Positions 1 to 5,314 of a stretch of 5,314 nucleotides of DNA are shown here, piece by piece. The first letter of the stretch is position 1; each line of letters starts with the position of its first letter. The DNA is from Pseudomonadota bacterium. Its GTDB lineage: Bacteria > Pseudomonadota > Gammaproteobacteria > Burkholderiales > Rhodocyclaceae. The stretch lies in NCBI GenBank assembly GCA_030917225.1, contig JAUPVD010000033.1:1-5314 (forward strand), in the 5' to 3' direction. The position numbers and the translations under genes were made by a program. The notes beneath the pieces are model-generated. The model did no database searches, had not been told where the DNA came from, and saw only the letters and a program-made list of their open reading frames with translations.

Positions 1-561
1 CCTTTTGCCATGGACGCCCTGGCGCCGCACATGAGCAAGGAAACCTTCGAATACCACTATGCCAAGCACCACAATGCCTACGTGGTTAACCTGAACAACC
101 TGATCAAGGGCACCGAATTCGAAGCCCTCGACCTTGAAGCCATTGTCAAGCAGGCCCCGGCCGGCGGCGTCTACAACAACGCCGCGCAAGTGTGGAACCA
201 CACCTTTTTCTGGAACTGCCTGAAGCCAAACGGTGGCGGCGCTCCGAGCGGCGCGCTGGCTGCAGCGATCGACAAGAAGTGGGGCTCGTTCGACGAGTTC
301 AAGAAAGCCTTCCAGACCTCCGCCGTCGGCAACTTCGGTTCCGGCTGGACCTGGCTGGTGAAGAAGGCCGACGGTTCGGTCGACATCGTCAACATGGGCG
401 CCGCCGGCACCCCGCTGACCACCGGCGATACGGCTCTGCTGTGTATCGACGTGTGGGAACACGCCTACTACATCGACTTCCGCAACCTGCGCCCGAAGTT
501 CGTCGAGACCTTCCTCAACAACCTGGCCAACTGGGATTTCGCAGCCAAGAACTTCGGCTGA
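1..561 (+). CDS. sodB: Iron superoxide dismutase SodB (5' end outside window)
   Basis: Cytoplasmic enzyme that dismutates superoxide to oxygen and hydrogen peroxide. The frame is open from base 1, and the codons before the ATG at 10 (Pro-Phe-Ala) fit the usual start of SodB (…[16 protein letters not shown]). About eight N-terminal codons are therefore missing, and the ATG at 10 is internal. Counting that Met as residue 1, the four metal ligands are present: His16 (EYHYAKHH), His64 (VWNHTFFW), Asp147 and His151 ([11 protein letters not shown]). Gln60 in AAQVWNH, just before the second ligand, is the residue typical of iron rather than manganese enzymes. The C-terminus ([10 protein letters not shown]) is intact and total length would be about 193 residues, as in the family. 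A strong hairpin follows the stop, so sodB probably ends its transcript there. Whether it is cotranscribed with something upstream cannot be seen. Confidence 0.97.
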   Translation, partial: PFAMDALAPHMSKETFEYHYAKHHNAYVVNLNNLIKGTEFEALDLEAIVKQAPAGGVYNNAAQVWNHTFFWNCLKPNGGGAPSGALAAAIDKKWGSFDEFKKAFQTSAVGNFGSGWTWLVKKADGSVDIVNMGAAGTPLTTGDTALLCIDVWEHAYYIDFRNLRPKFVETFLNNLANWDFAAKNFG

Positions 562-586
562 CCCGCAAAACTCTCCCCCGCCAAAC

Positions 587-614
587 AAACAGGCCTCCTT
601 CGGGAGGCCTGTTT
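587..614 (+). terminator. Hairpin terminator after sodB
   Basis: A perfect 12-bp stem (AAACAGGCCTCC paired with GGAGGCCTGTTT) closes on a TTCG tetraloop, 25 bases after the sodB stop. The outer pairs are A-T, so the 3' side of the stem ends in a short T run (612-614), with more T residues at 618-620. The U tract is short, but the stem is very stable and the position is right for intrinsic termination of sodB. Confidence 0.85.
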
Positions 615-661
615 GCATTTGCACTCCGGTTCAAGAGCAAGCACAGATGATTTGCATCATG

Positions 662-689
662 TTAACATCCGATGAAAACAAAATAGCTT
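662..689 (+). promoter_or_regulatory. Possible sigma-70 promoter of the tgl-like gene
   Basis: TTAACA at 662-667 matches the -35 consensus at five of six positions. It is followed after 16 bases by TAGCTT at 684-689, which keeps only the T, A and final T of the -10 box. Transcription would begin near 696, about 20 bases before the ATG at 716, which agrees with the ribosome binding site at 703-710. The weak -10 makes this tentative. Confidence 0.3.
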
Positions 690-702
690 GCCGACATCAC
701 AT

Positions 703-710
703 GGGGGAGA
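703..710 (+). promoter_or_regulatory. Ribosome binding site deciding the start at 716
   Basis: GGGGGAGA lies five bases before the ATG at 716. No comparable purine run precedes the in-frame ATGs at 647 and 659. This favours 716 as the true start of the tgl-like gene and shortens the longest possible reading frame by 23 codons. Confidence 0.65.
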
Positions 711-715
711 CGCCT

Positions 716-1885
716 ATGCGGAATATGAGCCGCACAGCATTCGAGGATGGTGGCCACGACATCCTTGGCATCCGCATCAAGAAGAGCCCAGGCAGCAGGA
801 ACAATGCCGCGGAGTCGATGCTGCGTGGTCTGCTGCACCGTCTCGGGCTGGAAGATTTTGTACGATTCGGTAGCGCAGACGGCTCACTCGAATGCTGCCT
901 CGCTGCCAACGTCGCGCAAGAACTGGTGCCAAAACACGACACCCTTCAGCTTGCGGCAACCCTGAGCAATCAAGGCGACAGTGCCGGCTCGCCCAACGTC
1001 GCCGACGACAGACTCAAGCGCGAGATCGTACTTGCCATGCTGGCCGCTCCGCACGGCTTCGAATATCCGAGCCTCGAGGAATTCACGGCAGCAATAAGCA
1101 TTCGCCACAACATCGCCACCACCGCTCGAAAAACCGCCCTCTGCTTCGACCCGCGCGGCATCGAGCGACCAGAGGACTGCTGGACCTACCACGAAGAAAC
1201 AAGCTTTACGCTAATTCCCGGCCAGCCGCTCATTCCGTCTCTGGAGAAGGCGACTCAGCCAGAGCTCACGGGGAAGTGCTATTCGTTCTCGTGCTATCGG
1301 GCGACCGAATACGTCATCCTGCTGGGCATCGCCAAAGCGCTTGAAGAGTTCAACCCGGAACTCTTGCAGCGCCTTCAGCAACAATGGGAAACCCGCGCCA
1401 TCATGTCGGGGCGCTTTCACGATGTTTTTCTGCACGAGTATGGTTCGATGGATACGCCGCTGCCAGCGCGTTATTACGTGCCCGGCGATCGCGTCTGGTT
1501 TCGCAATCCCGACGCCTGCTCCTCGGACGTTTCTGGCTATGAGGGTTCGTGGGTCATCTACATGGGAGGGGGTTTGTTCACCAATTTCTGGAAACGGGAA
1601 CAACCCTACACGCTCGCTGACAAGTGCCTGGAAATCTACCACTGGCGCCATGCCACACGGCATGACGACGCGGGCGAGTTGCAGATCGACGAAGAAATCG
1701 TGGCCTCGCGCGTACAGGCCAGCAAGGCAGATGCCGAAGAGCACGCCTCGATTCTTGGCACAATGCTCCGTTATCGCGATGCACAGGGAATTTACGCCAC
1801 AGGCGGCTGCATCGACACTACGCGCGAATGCCCGCGACGAGTCTGTCCGGGAACCGCCGAGATCATGCTACCGGTTGTTTTCTGA
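716..1885 (+). CDS. Tgl-like protein-glutamine gamma-glutamyltransferase homologue, altered active site
   Basis: A 389-residue protein whose middle aligns, from memory, with the 245-residue B. subtilis Tgl, which cross-links spore-coat proteins through glutamine-lysine bonds. Matching blocks, in order: LKREIVLAML…FEYPSLEEF…RHNIATTARK (about 100-139) against LKEMIETP…FDYHSIAEL…RMNIVAAAKT; CYSFSCYRATEYVILLGIAKAL (188-209) against FYAFECATAIVIIYYLAL; YYVPGDRVWFRNPD (253-266) against FFLGDCLYFKNPE; and GYEGSWVIYMGGG (274-286) against RGENVILLGED. Cys193 falls on catalytic Cys116. Ser192 falls on Glu115, Ser278 on Glu187, and the region of His200 reads Thr-Asn-Phe, so the usual partner residues seem absent. 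An N-terminal extension of about 70 residues and a C-terminal tail of about 50, with three cysteines (365, 372, 377), have no counterpart in Tgl. No signal peptide is seen. It appears monocistronic, and its last 18 bases overlap the end of ubiC on the other strand. Homology is fairly clear; enzymatic activity is uncertain. Confidence 0.75.
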   Translation: MRNMSRTAFEDGGHDILGIRIKKSPGSRNNAAESMLRGLLHRLGLEDFVRFGSADGSLECCLAANVAQELVPKHDTLQLAATLSNQGDSAGSPNVADDRLKREIVLAMLAAPHGFEYPSLEEFTAAISIRHNIATTARKTALCFDPRGIERPEDCWTYHEETSFTLIPGQPLIPSLEKATQPELTGKCYSFSCYRATEYVILLGIAKALEEFNPELLQRLQQQWETRAIMSGRFHDVFLHEYGSMDTPLPARYYVPGDRVWFRNPDACSSDVSGYEGSWVIYMGGGLFTNFWKREQPYTLADKCLEIYHWRHATRHDDAGELQIDEEIVASRVQASKADAEEHASILGTMLRYRDAQGIYATGGCIDTTRECPRRVCPGTAEIMLPVVF

Positions 1886-2434
1886 TCTGGCGCGGTATTG
1901 CGGTTCGCCGAGAACCGGAGAAAACACCTCGGTGACAAGCACGGCCTGGGCTCTAAATCGATGTGCGCATCGACGCGACAAGAAACCCGCGTTCGCTTGC
2001 AAGTCCAGAGCGACGAGCGCCAGCGCGTGAAGCGGGTGACGCGCATCGATTCGGGCAAAGGAAAGACTCCCGCGCCGGAACCCCGGGTGCGCAAAGAGCA
2101 ACGAACCAAGCGAACGATTGCCCAGCCGTGCAAACCAGCGGCCAAGCACACCGCGAGGTTTTGCCGCCAACACGGTATGAGCAAAGATGACGGGGCGGTC
2201 ATCGCAGAACAGAACTACTTCGCGTACCCAGCAGGGAGTCCGGGCAGAAACGCCAAGCGCCACACATTCGTCGGCGTTGGCATGCTGCAGATACTGGCGC
2301 AACACTTGCACGCGAAACGCCCCGATCGTTTTCAGGCGAGCCGTCAACGAGCCCGACTCGTTCAGCCAGTCGCGCAGGGCCCGATTCTCCCGGCCGCAAT
2401 TGGCAACGGGCAGGTACTTATACCAGCCAATCAT
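1868..2434 (-). CDS. ubiC: Chorismate pyruvate-lyase UbiC
   Basis: Converts chorismate to 4-hydroxybenzoate and pyruvate, the first committed step of ubiquinone synthesis, in the cytoplasm. The 188 residues compare with about 165 in E. coli UbiC, to which the protein aligns along its length: RALRDWLNESGSLTARLK (18-35) to the N-terminal helix, PCWVREVVLFCDDRP (67-81) to YWLREILLCADGEP, LGNRSLGSLLF (104-114) to LGKTPLGRYLF, and AVLVTEVFSP (164-173) to LLLTELFLP. Arg71 and Glu169 correspond to the active-site Arg76 and Glu155 of E. coli. The ATG at 2434 places the first helix normally, although its ribosome binding site is weak. The gene starts 12 bases after the DUF192 stop, so the two are probably one operon. 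The usual partner ubiA is not in the window. A C-terminal tail of roughly 15 residues runs past the E. coli end and overlaps the convergent tgl-like gene. Confidence 0.9.
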   Translation of the reverse strand: MIGWYKYLPVANCGRENRALRDWLNESGSLTARLKTIGAFRVQVLRQYLQHANADECVALGVSARTPCWVREVVLFCDDRPVIFAHTVLAAKPRGVLGRWFARLGNRSLGSLLFAHPGFRRGSLSFARIDARHPLHALALVALDLQANAGFLSRRCAHRFRAQAVLVTEVFSPVLGEPQYRARSENNR

Positions 2435-2446
2435 GAATGCCCTGAC

Positions 2447-2890
2447 TCAACGACCTGGCGGCAACCGGTCGACGCCGCCGATAGTCGCACCGGCCTGGAG
2501 CCCCTTGGCCTTGAACCACCCGGCATTCATTTCCAGCGCAAAACGGGCCGGGCGCGCCGGGCAGTGGTTGTCTTCGGTTTCCGGCGCCATTTCATCGATG
2601 TTGATGATTTTCCCCTGTTCATCGAGGAAGGCGATCGACAGGGGCAAGGGCGTATTCTTCATCCAGAAGCAGTGCGTGGCGGTCTGCGGAAAGACGAAGA
2701 TCATGCCCTGATTGGCCGCCATGCTGCGGCGGTTCATCAACCCCTGCGAGCGATCGGCCTGGTTGGCGGCGACTTCAGCCTCGATGCGATGGAAACCGGC
2801 AGTCAGGTCCACGCGCGGCAATGGGGATGCCTGTGCAAGAACCGTCGAGGCGGCAATCAGTACGCACAAGCCGAACAACTGGCGAAACAT
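2447..2890 (-). CDS. Exported DUF192 family protein
   Basis: A 147-residue protein of the DUF192 family (PF02643), whose biochemical role is unknown. A signal peptide is clear: MFRQ, a hydrophobic stretch LFGLCVLIAASTVL, then a likely cleavage around Ala19-Ala21, which places the mature protein in the periplasm. The family's landmarks follow in order: RSQGLMNRRSM (47-57), GMIFVFP (62-68), CFWMKNTPLPLSIAFLDEQGKIINIDEM (74-101) and FALEMNAGWFKAKGLQAG (117-134). Length is normal for the family. The start is supported by CAGGAG at 2899-2904, eight bases upstream. ubiC begins 12 bases downstream, which suggests cotranscription, but no functional link to ubiquinone synthesis is known to me. Confidence 0.9.
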   Translation of the reverse strand: MFRQLFGLCVLIAASTVLAQASPLPRVDLTAGFHRIEAEVAANQADRSQGLMNRRSMAANQGMIFVFPQTATHCFWMKNTPLPLSIAFLDEQGKIINIDEMAPETEDNHCPARPARFALEMNAGWFKAKGLQAGATIGGVDRLPPGR

Positions 2891-2898
2891 GAGGCATG

Positions 2899-2904
2899 CT
2901 CCTG
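2899..2904 (-). promoter_or_regulatory. Ribosome binding site of the DUF192 gene
   Basis: On the - strand CAGGAG lies eight bases before the ATG at 2890. It follows a thymine-rich leader (2905-2929) that also forms the tail of the preceding terminator. Confidence 0.7.
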
Positions 2905-2923
2905 AAAAAAAACAAACAACAAT

Positions 2924-2950
2924 GAAAAAGGCAGGGAAGCCCCCTGCCTT
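2924..2950 (-). terminator. Intrinsic terminator after the 64-codon gene
   Basis: On the - strand a perfect 9-bp stem (AAGGCAGGG with CCCTGCCTT) closes on a five-base loop and runs straight into a T tract. This is a textbook intrinsic terminator, 24 bases after the stop of the small secreted protein gene. It separates rluE and the small gene from DUF192-ubiC, although only 37 bases then remain before the DUF192 start, so readthrough or a promoter overlapping the hairpin must serve that pair. Confidence 0.85.
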
Positions 2951-2974
2951 CTTCTACCGAAAACGGCAGGTCAA

Positions 2975-3169
2975 TTACTTCGTTTTGGCAGGCTTGGTGG
3001 ACTTCTTCGTCGACTTGTTCTTTGACTGGGCCGCAGCTTTCGGCTGCGCACCCGATACGCTGGCAGACGCAACCTGATCATTCGCAGTTTCGGCAGCCTT
3101 GGGCACAGCAAAAGCGCCGAAGGACACAAAGGCAAAGACAGCAGCAACAAGCATGGACAGCTTCTTCAT
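2975..3169 (-). CDS. Small secreted lysine/alanine-rich protein, function unknown
   Basis: A 64-residue protein that I do not recognise. It opens with a well-formed signal peptide (MKKL, hydrophobic SMLVAAVFAFVSFGAF, likely cleavage after AFA at residue 21). This leaves a mature chain of about 43 residues made almost only of Ala, Lys, Ser, Thr, Gln and Pro, ending in a very basic tail (QSKNKSTKKSTKPAKTK). No cysteines or aromatic residues remain after cleavage, so it is probably unstructured and strongly cationic. GAGGG at 3177-3181, seven bases upstream, supports the start, and a strong terminator follows. It begins 27 bases after the rluE stop and may be cotranscribed with it. The ribosome binding site, signal peptide and terminator together argue that this is a real gene. 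Confidence 0.75.
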   Translation of the reverse strand: MKKLSMLVAAVFAFVSFGAFAVPKAAETANDQVASASVSGAQPKAAAQSKNKSTKKSTKPAKTK

Positions 3170-3196
3170 GGGTAAGCCCTCAAGAGAAATTGTTAT

Positions 3197-3775
3197 TTAG
3201 TTCCGCTCCCCCGGGCCAGCCAGATCGGCATAACCACCCCTGAACTCACACCAGTCTCCAGGTGCCAGTTCCTTCAGGGTTACGGCACCCACAGCATAAC
3301 GGATCAAACGCAGCGTAGGGAAGCCCACATGAGCCGTCATGCGGCGAATCTGTCGATTCTTTCCTTCCGAAAGCACCAGCTCCAGCCACGCAGTCGGGAT
3401 GGCCTGGCGGAAACGAACAGGCGGATCGCGCGGCCAGAGCCCGGCGGGCTCGTCGATACGGCGTACGCCACAGGGCAGCGTGGTGAAATCGGCGTAGCGC
3501 ACGCCACGCCGCAGTTGTTCGAGCGCTTCGTCGGTGGGCTCGCCCTCGACCTGCACCCAGTAGGTCTTCGGCAGCTTGTGCTTTGGCTCGGCAATGCGCG
3601 CCTGCAGCTTGCCGTCGTCGGTGAGGATCAGCAGGCCTTCGCTGTCGGCATCGAGTCGCCCGGCGACATAGACGCCGGGAACCGGAATCAGGCTTTTCAA
3701 CCCCTGCCAGCGCCCTTCGTCAGAAAACTGGCTGAGGTAGCCGTAGGGCTTGTTGAGGAGGATGATTTTTGACAA
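3197..3775 (-). CDS. rluE: 23S rRNA pseudouridine synthase RluE
   Basis: Cytoplasmic RsuA/RluE-type enzyme. E. coli RluE makes pseudouridine 2457 of 23S rRNA. The 192 residues follow E. coli RluE closely: [20 protein letters not shown] (2-21), [21 protein letters not shown] (32-52) with catalytic Asp42, [12 protein letters not shown] (69-80), [51 protein letters not shown] (113-163). There is no N-terminal S4 domain, which is normal for RluE and separates it from RsuA and RluB. The start is TTG at 3775: it is the only ATG, GTG or TTG in frame between the conserved core and the in-frame TAG at 3830-3832, and no Shine-Dalgarno sequence precedes it. The leader is occupied by the inverted repeat at 3784-3874. 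The small secreted protein gene lies 27 bases downstream. Confidence 0.92.
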   Translation of the reverse strand: MSKIILLNKPYGYLSQFSDEGRWQGLKSLIPVPGVYVAGRLDADSEGLLILTDDGKLQARIAEPKHKLPKTYWVQVEGEPTDEALEQLRRGVRYADFTTLPCGVRRIDEPAGLWPRDPPVRFRQAIPTAWLELVLSEGKNRQIRRMTAHVGFPTLRLIRYAVGAVTLKELAPGDWCEFRGGYADLAGPGERN

Positions 3776-3783
3776 AGGATTTG

Positions 3784-3874
3784 AACCACAGCGAACACGG
3801 CGGGCACAGCGAATGTGAAACCAGCCCCTCTAATGGGACATGATTTCGCCGTGCTCGCTGTGTTCGCCGTGGTT
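3784..3874. repeat. Inverted repeat built of tandem 9-mers
   Basis: Arms at 3784-3813 and 3845-3874 match as inverted repeats at 26 of 30 positions, and all four differences are transitions. In RNA of either strand two of these become G-U pairs, leaving two A-C mismatches. Each arm is three consecutive 9-mers: TTCGCCGTG, CTCGCTGTG, TTCGCCGTG at 3845-3871, and three complementary units at 3787-3813, giving six copies of YTCGCYGTG (one unit diverges at its end). A 31-base spacer (3814-3844) separates the arms. The element fills almost all the nirN-rluE gap, and its right end supplies the first two bases of the TTA that is the nirN stop on the - strand. I see no open reading frame or transposase. 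It resembles REP-like or miniature mobile repeats; a role as terminator or mRNA-end stabiliser for nirN is possible. Confidence 0.85.
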
Positions 3875-5314
3875 AATGGCTGGTGCCTTCCGAACGCGTG
3901 ATCTTGTTCCACACGTTGTACTTGCCGACCGGCTTCTTGGCAGGGATGCGCTTCACTTCAGTCAGCGTGTTCATGTCGATGACCACCAGCGCGCCGTCCA
4001 TCTCCCACAGGCTGGCCAGCGCGTAGCGGCCGTCCTTGGTGAATTCGACGTGGGCCAGCGTCTGCCCGGCCGGGGCCTCGATCTCCTTGACCACTTCCAG
4101 CGTTTGCTTGTCGATGATCTGCAGCTTGTTCTTGTGCTCCTTGCTCATCATCGAGTCGGTGAAGGCGTAGCGCGTGTTCTCATGGCTGCGCATGAAGAAG
4201 CCGGGGCCGCGGGTCTTGATCTGCTTCACATTCTCGAAGGTCTTGAGATCGATGACGGTAATCAGCCCTTCGTTCAGGTTCGGCGAGGCCATCACCGTGC
4301 GTTCCTTGCCGGCGGCATCCTTCCACTTCCACGTAATGCCCGAGCCCAGGTGCGGCATACCGGGCAGATCGAGGTCGGCGACCTTCTTGCGGCCGTCGAG
4401 GAAAATCACCTGCCCCTTGGTTGCCGAACGCGAGGCCCCAAGAATCTCGTGGTAGCTCTGGGTGAAGAAGAAATCGTCGAGATAGTCCTTGAGGATGGTG
4501 CGGCGCGGGTAGAAATAGGCCGACTTGAAGCTGCCTTCCTTGTACTGATAGTCATGCACCAGACCTTCCGTGACCGGCTCTGCATTCGGATCGTAGCTGA
4601 TCTCCCACACTTCCGGCACATCCTTCAGCGCGGCAACAAAGCTCTTGCGCGGCCCAGCGTCATACACCGCCGACACGCGTGAGGTCTTGTCGCCCTTGGC
4701 GTTCACCACCGGAATGATTTTCGTCAGCGACAGATCCTTCGCATCGAGCACCACCAGCGTGTGCGGCAGGTAGTTGGCCACCATCACCCATTTGCCGTCG
4801 CCAGACACTGCGGCATTGCGCGTGTTGAGGCCAGCGCGGGTTTCCGCCACGACCTTCAGATTCCACAGATCGTATTTGGTCACCCAGCCGTCGCGCGAGG
4901 CGAAGTAGACGAAGCGGCCATCCGGCGAATACTTCGGACCACCGTGCAGTGCGTAGCGGCTGGGGAAGCGGTGGATGCGTTCGAGCTTGTCGCCATCGAG
5001 CACCGACACGTGGTGGTCGCCGGTTTCGACAACGATGAAGAGGTTCATCGGGTCGGCGCCCTTGAGCGCAGAAGAAGGCTTGTTCGGCAGATCGAGGGCG
5101 GCGGTATCAACCACCTGCGAGGCCTTGATCTCGGCTTCACCCCAGACCGGCGCCGGCGTTACCTTGGTATAGATGAAATCAGTCAGCGCCTGGATTTCCT
5201 CGGCTTTCAGCTTGTCGCCGAAGGGCGGCATCTGCGTCGCCGGGCGGCTGTCGCGAATGACTATCGCCGCATCCGGCTTCTTCAGGCGTTCGAGGTTTTC
5301 CGGCAGCAGCGCCG
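3873..5314 (-). CDS. nirN: NirN-like cytochrome c / heme d1 domain protein (5' end outside window)
   Basis: Periplasmic protein of the NirS/NirN/NirF group. NirN oxidises dihydro-heme d1 to heme d1, the last step in making the cofactor of cytochrome cd1 nitrite reductase. The frame is open to the right edge. The Met at 5231 is probably not a start: it is the MPPFG motif, the axial ligand at the end of a class I cytochrome c domain, preceded by 27 more in-frame codons. The CXXCH heme site would lie beyond the edge. Counting that Met as 1, the d1 propeller runs from about 62 to the end. His294 (MPHLGSG) and His394 (LAHVEF) match, by my alignment, His323 and His417 of Pseudomonas aeruginosa NirN; His350 (FFMRSH) is also conserved. 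The ending VGKYNVWNKITRSEGTSH is typical of NirN and unlike NirS. NirF is less likely, as it lacks the cytochrome c domain. No other nir gene is in view. Confidence 0.85.
   Translation of the reverse strand, partial: ALLPENLERLKKPDAAIVIRDSRPATQMPPFGDKLKAEEIQALTDFIYTKVTPAPVWGEAEIKASQVVDTAALDLPNKPSSALKGADPMNLFIVVETGDHHVSVLDGDKLERIHRFPSRYALHGGPKYSPDGRFVYFASRDGWVTKYDLWNLKVVAETRAGLNTRNAAVSGDGKWVMVANYLPHTLVVLDAKDLSLTKIIPVVNAKGDKTSRVSAVYDAGPRKSFVAALKDVPEVWEISYDPNAEPVTEGLVHDYQYKEGSFKSAYFYPRRTILKDYLDDFFFTQSYHEILGASRSATKGQVIFLDGRKKVADLDLPGMPHLGSGITWKWKDAAGKERTVMASPNLNEGLITVIDLKTFENVKQIKTRGPGFFMRSHENTRYAFTDSMMSKEHKNKLQIIDKQTLEVVKEIEAPAGQTLAHVEFTKDGRYALASLWEMDGALVVIDMNTLTEVKRIPAKKPVGKYNVWNKITRSEGTSH

Noticed and set aside
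192..650. A 152-codon + strand frame overlapping sodB.
   Set aside because: It is an out-of-frame shadow of sodB running through the terminator, with an arginine-rich translation and no domain.
647..715. Upstream in-frame ATGs at 647 and 659 as starts of the tgl-like gene.
   Set aside because: Neither has a ribosome binding site, the candidate promoter at 662-689 lies downstream of both, and the encoded residues look like untranslated leader. The ATG at 716 has a strong purine run at the right distance.
1901..1917. A 6-bp hairpin (CGGTTC, five-base loop, GAACCG) just after the tgl-like stop, considered as a terminator.
   Set aside because: It is short, lacks a T tract on either side and lies within the ubiC coding sequence, so it cannot be distinguished from chance.
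1898..2905. A 335-codon open frame on the + strand.
   Set aside because: It lies entirely antisense to ubiC and the DUF192 gene, both with clear family motifs. Its translation is rich in Arg, Gln and His with no recognisable domain, as expected from the complement of GC-rich genes.
2968..2973. TTGACC on the - strand as a -35 box for DUF192-ubiC.
   Set aside because: No acceptable -10 sequence lies 16-18 bases downstream; that position falls in the GC-rich terminator stem.
3840..4682. A 280-codon open frame on the + strand.
   Set aside because: It is antisense to the heme d1 domain of the nirN-like gene, whose residues are strongly conserved. The frame reads as a complement shadow rich in His, Leu and Arg.

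Overview
The window looks like chromosomal DNA from a GC-rich betaproteobacterium. An iron superoxide dismutase, UbiC, RluE and a heme d1 biosynthesis protein of the NirN type together suggest a denitrifying member of the Rhodocyclales (Azoarcus/Dechloromonas/Accumulibacter relatives). That placement is inferred from protein resemblance and gene content, not from a search.

Layout. The + strand carries the 3' part of sodB (cut by the left edge) with a strong hairpin terminator, then a monocistronic gene (716-1885) for a protein I align with Bacillus subtilis Tgl, the spore-coat transglutaminase. Everything to the right is on the - strand. Read in transcription order from the right edge these are: a nirN-like gene (cut by the right edge), a 9-mer-based inverted repeat, rluE, a 64-codon gene for a small secreted basic protein, a terminator, a DUF192 gene with a signal peptide, and ubiC. 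The last 18 bases of ubiC and the tgl-like gene overlap tail to tail.

Function. The genes do not form one pathway. sodB is superoxide defence. ubiC makes 4-hydroxybenzoate for ubiquinone. rluE modifies 23S rRNA. nirN belongs to maturation of heme d1 for cytochrome cd1 nitrite reductase. DUF192 and the 64-residue protein are exported proteins of unknown role.

Most worth a second look. (1) The tgl-like protein keeps the nucleophilic cysteine of Tgl, but the two glutamates and one histidine I expect around it are replaced. (2) The nirN-rluE gap holds a near-perfect 30-bp inverted repeat in which each arm is three tandem 9-mers; it supplies the nirN stop codon and fills the leader of rluE, which has only a TTG start and no visible ribosome binding site. 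No CRISPR array, rRNA, tRNA, transposase or defence system was seen. No gene-free stretch exceeds about 155 bases.
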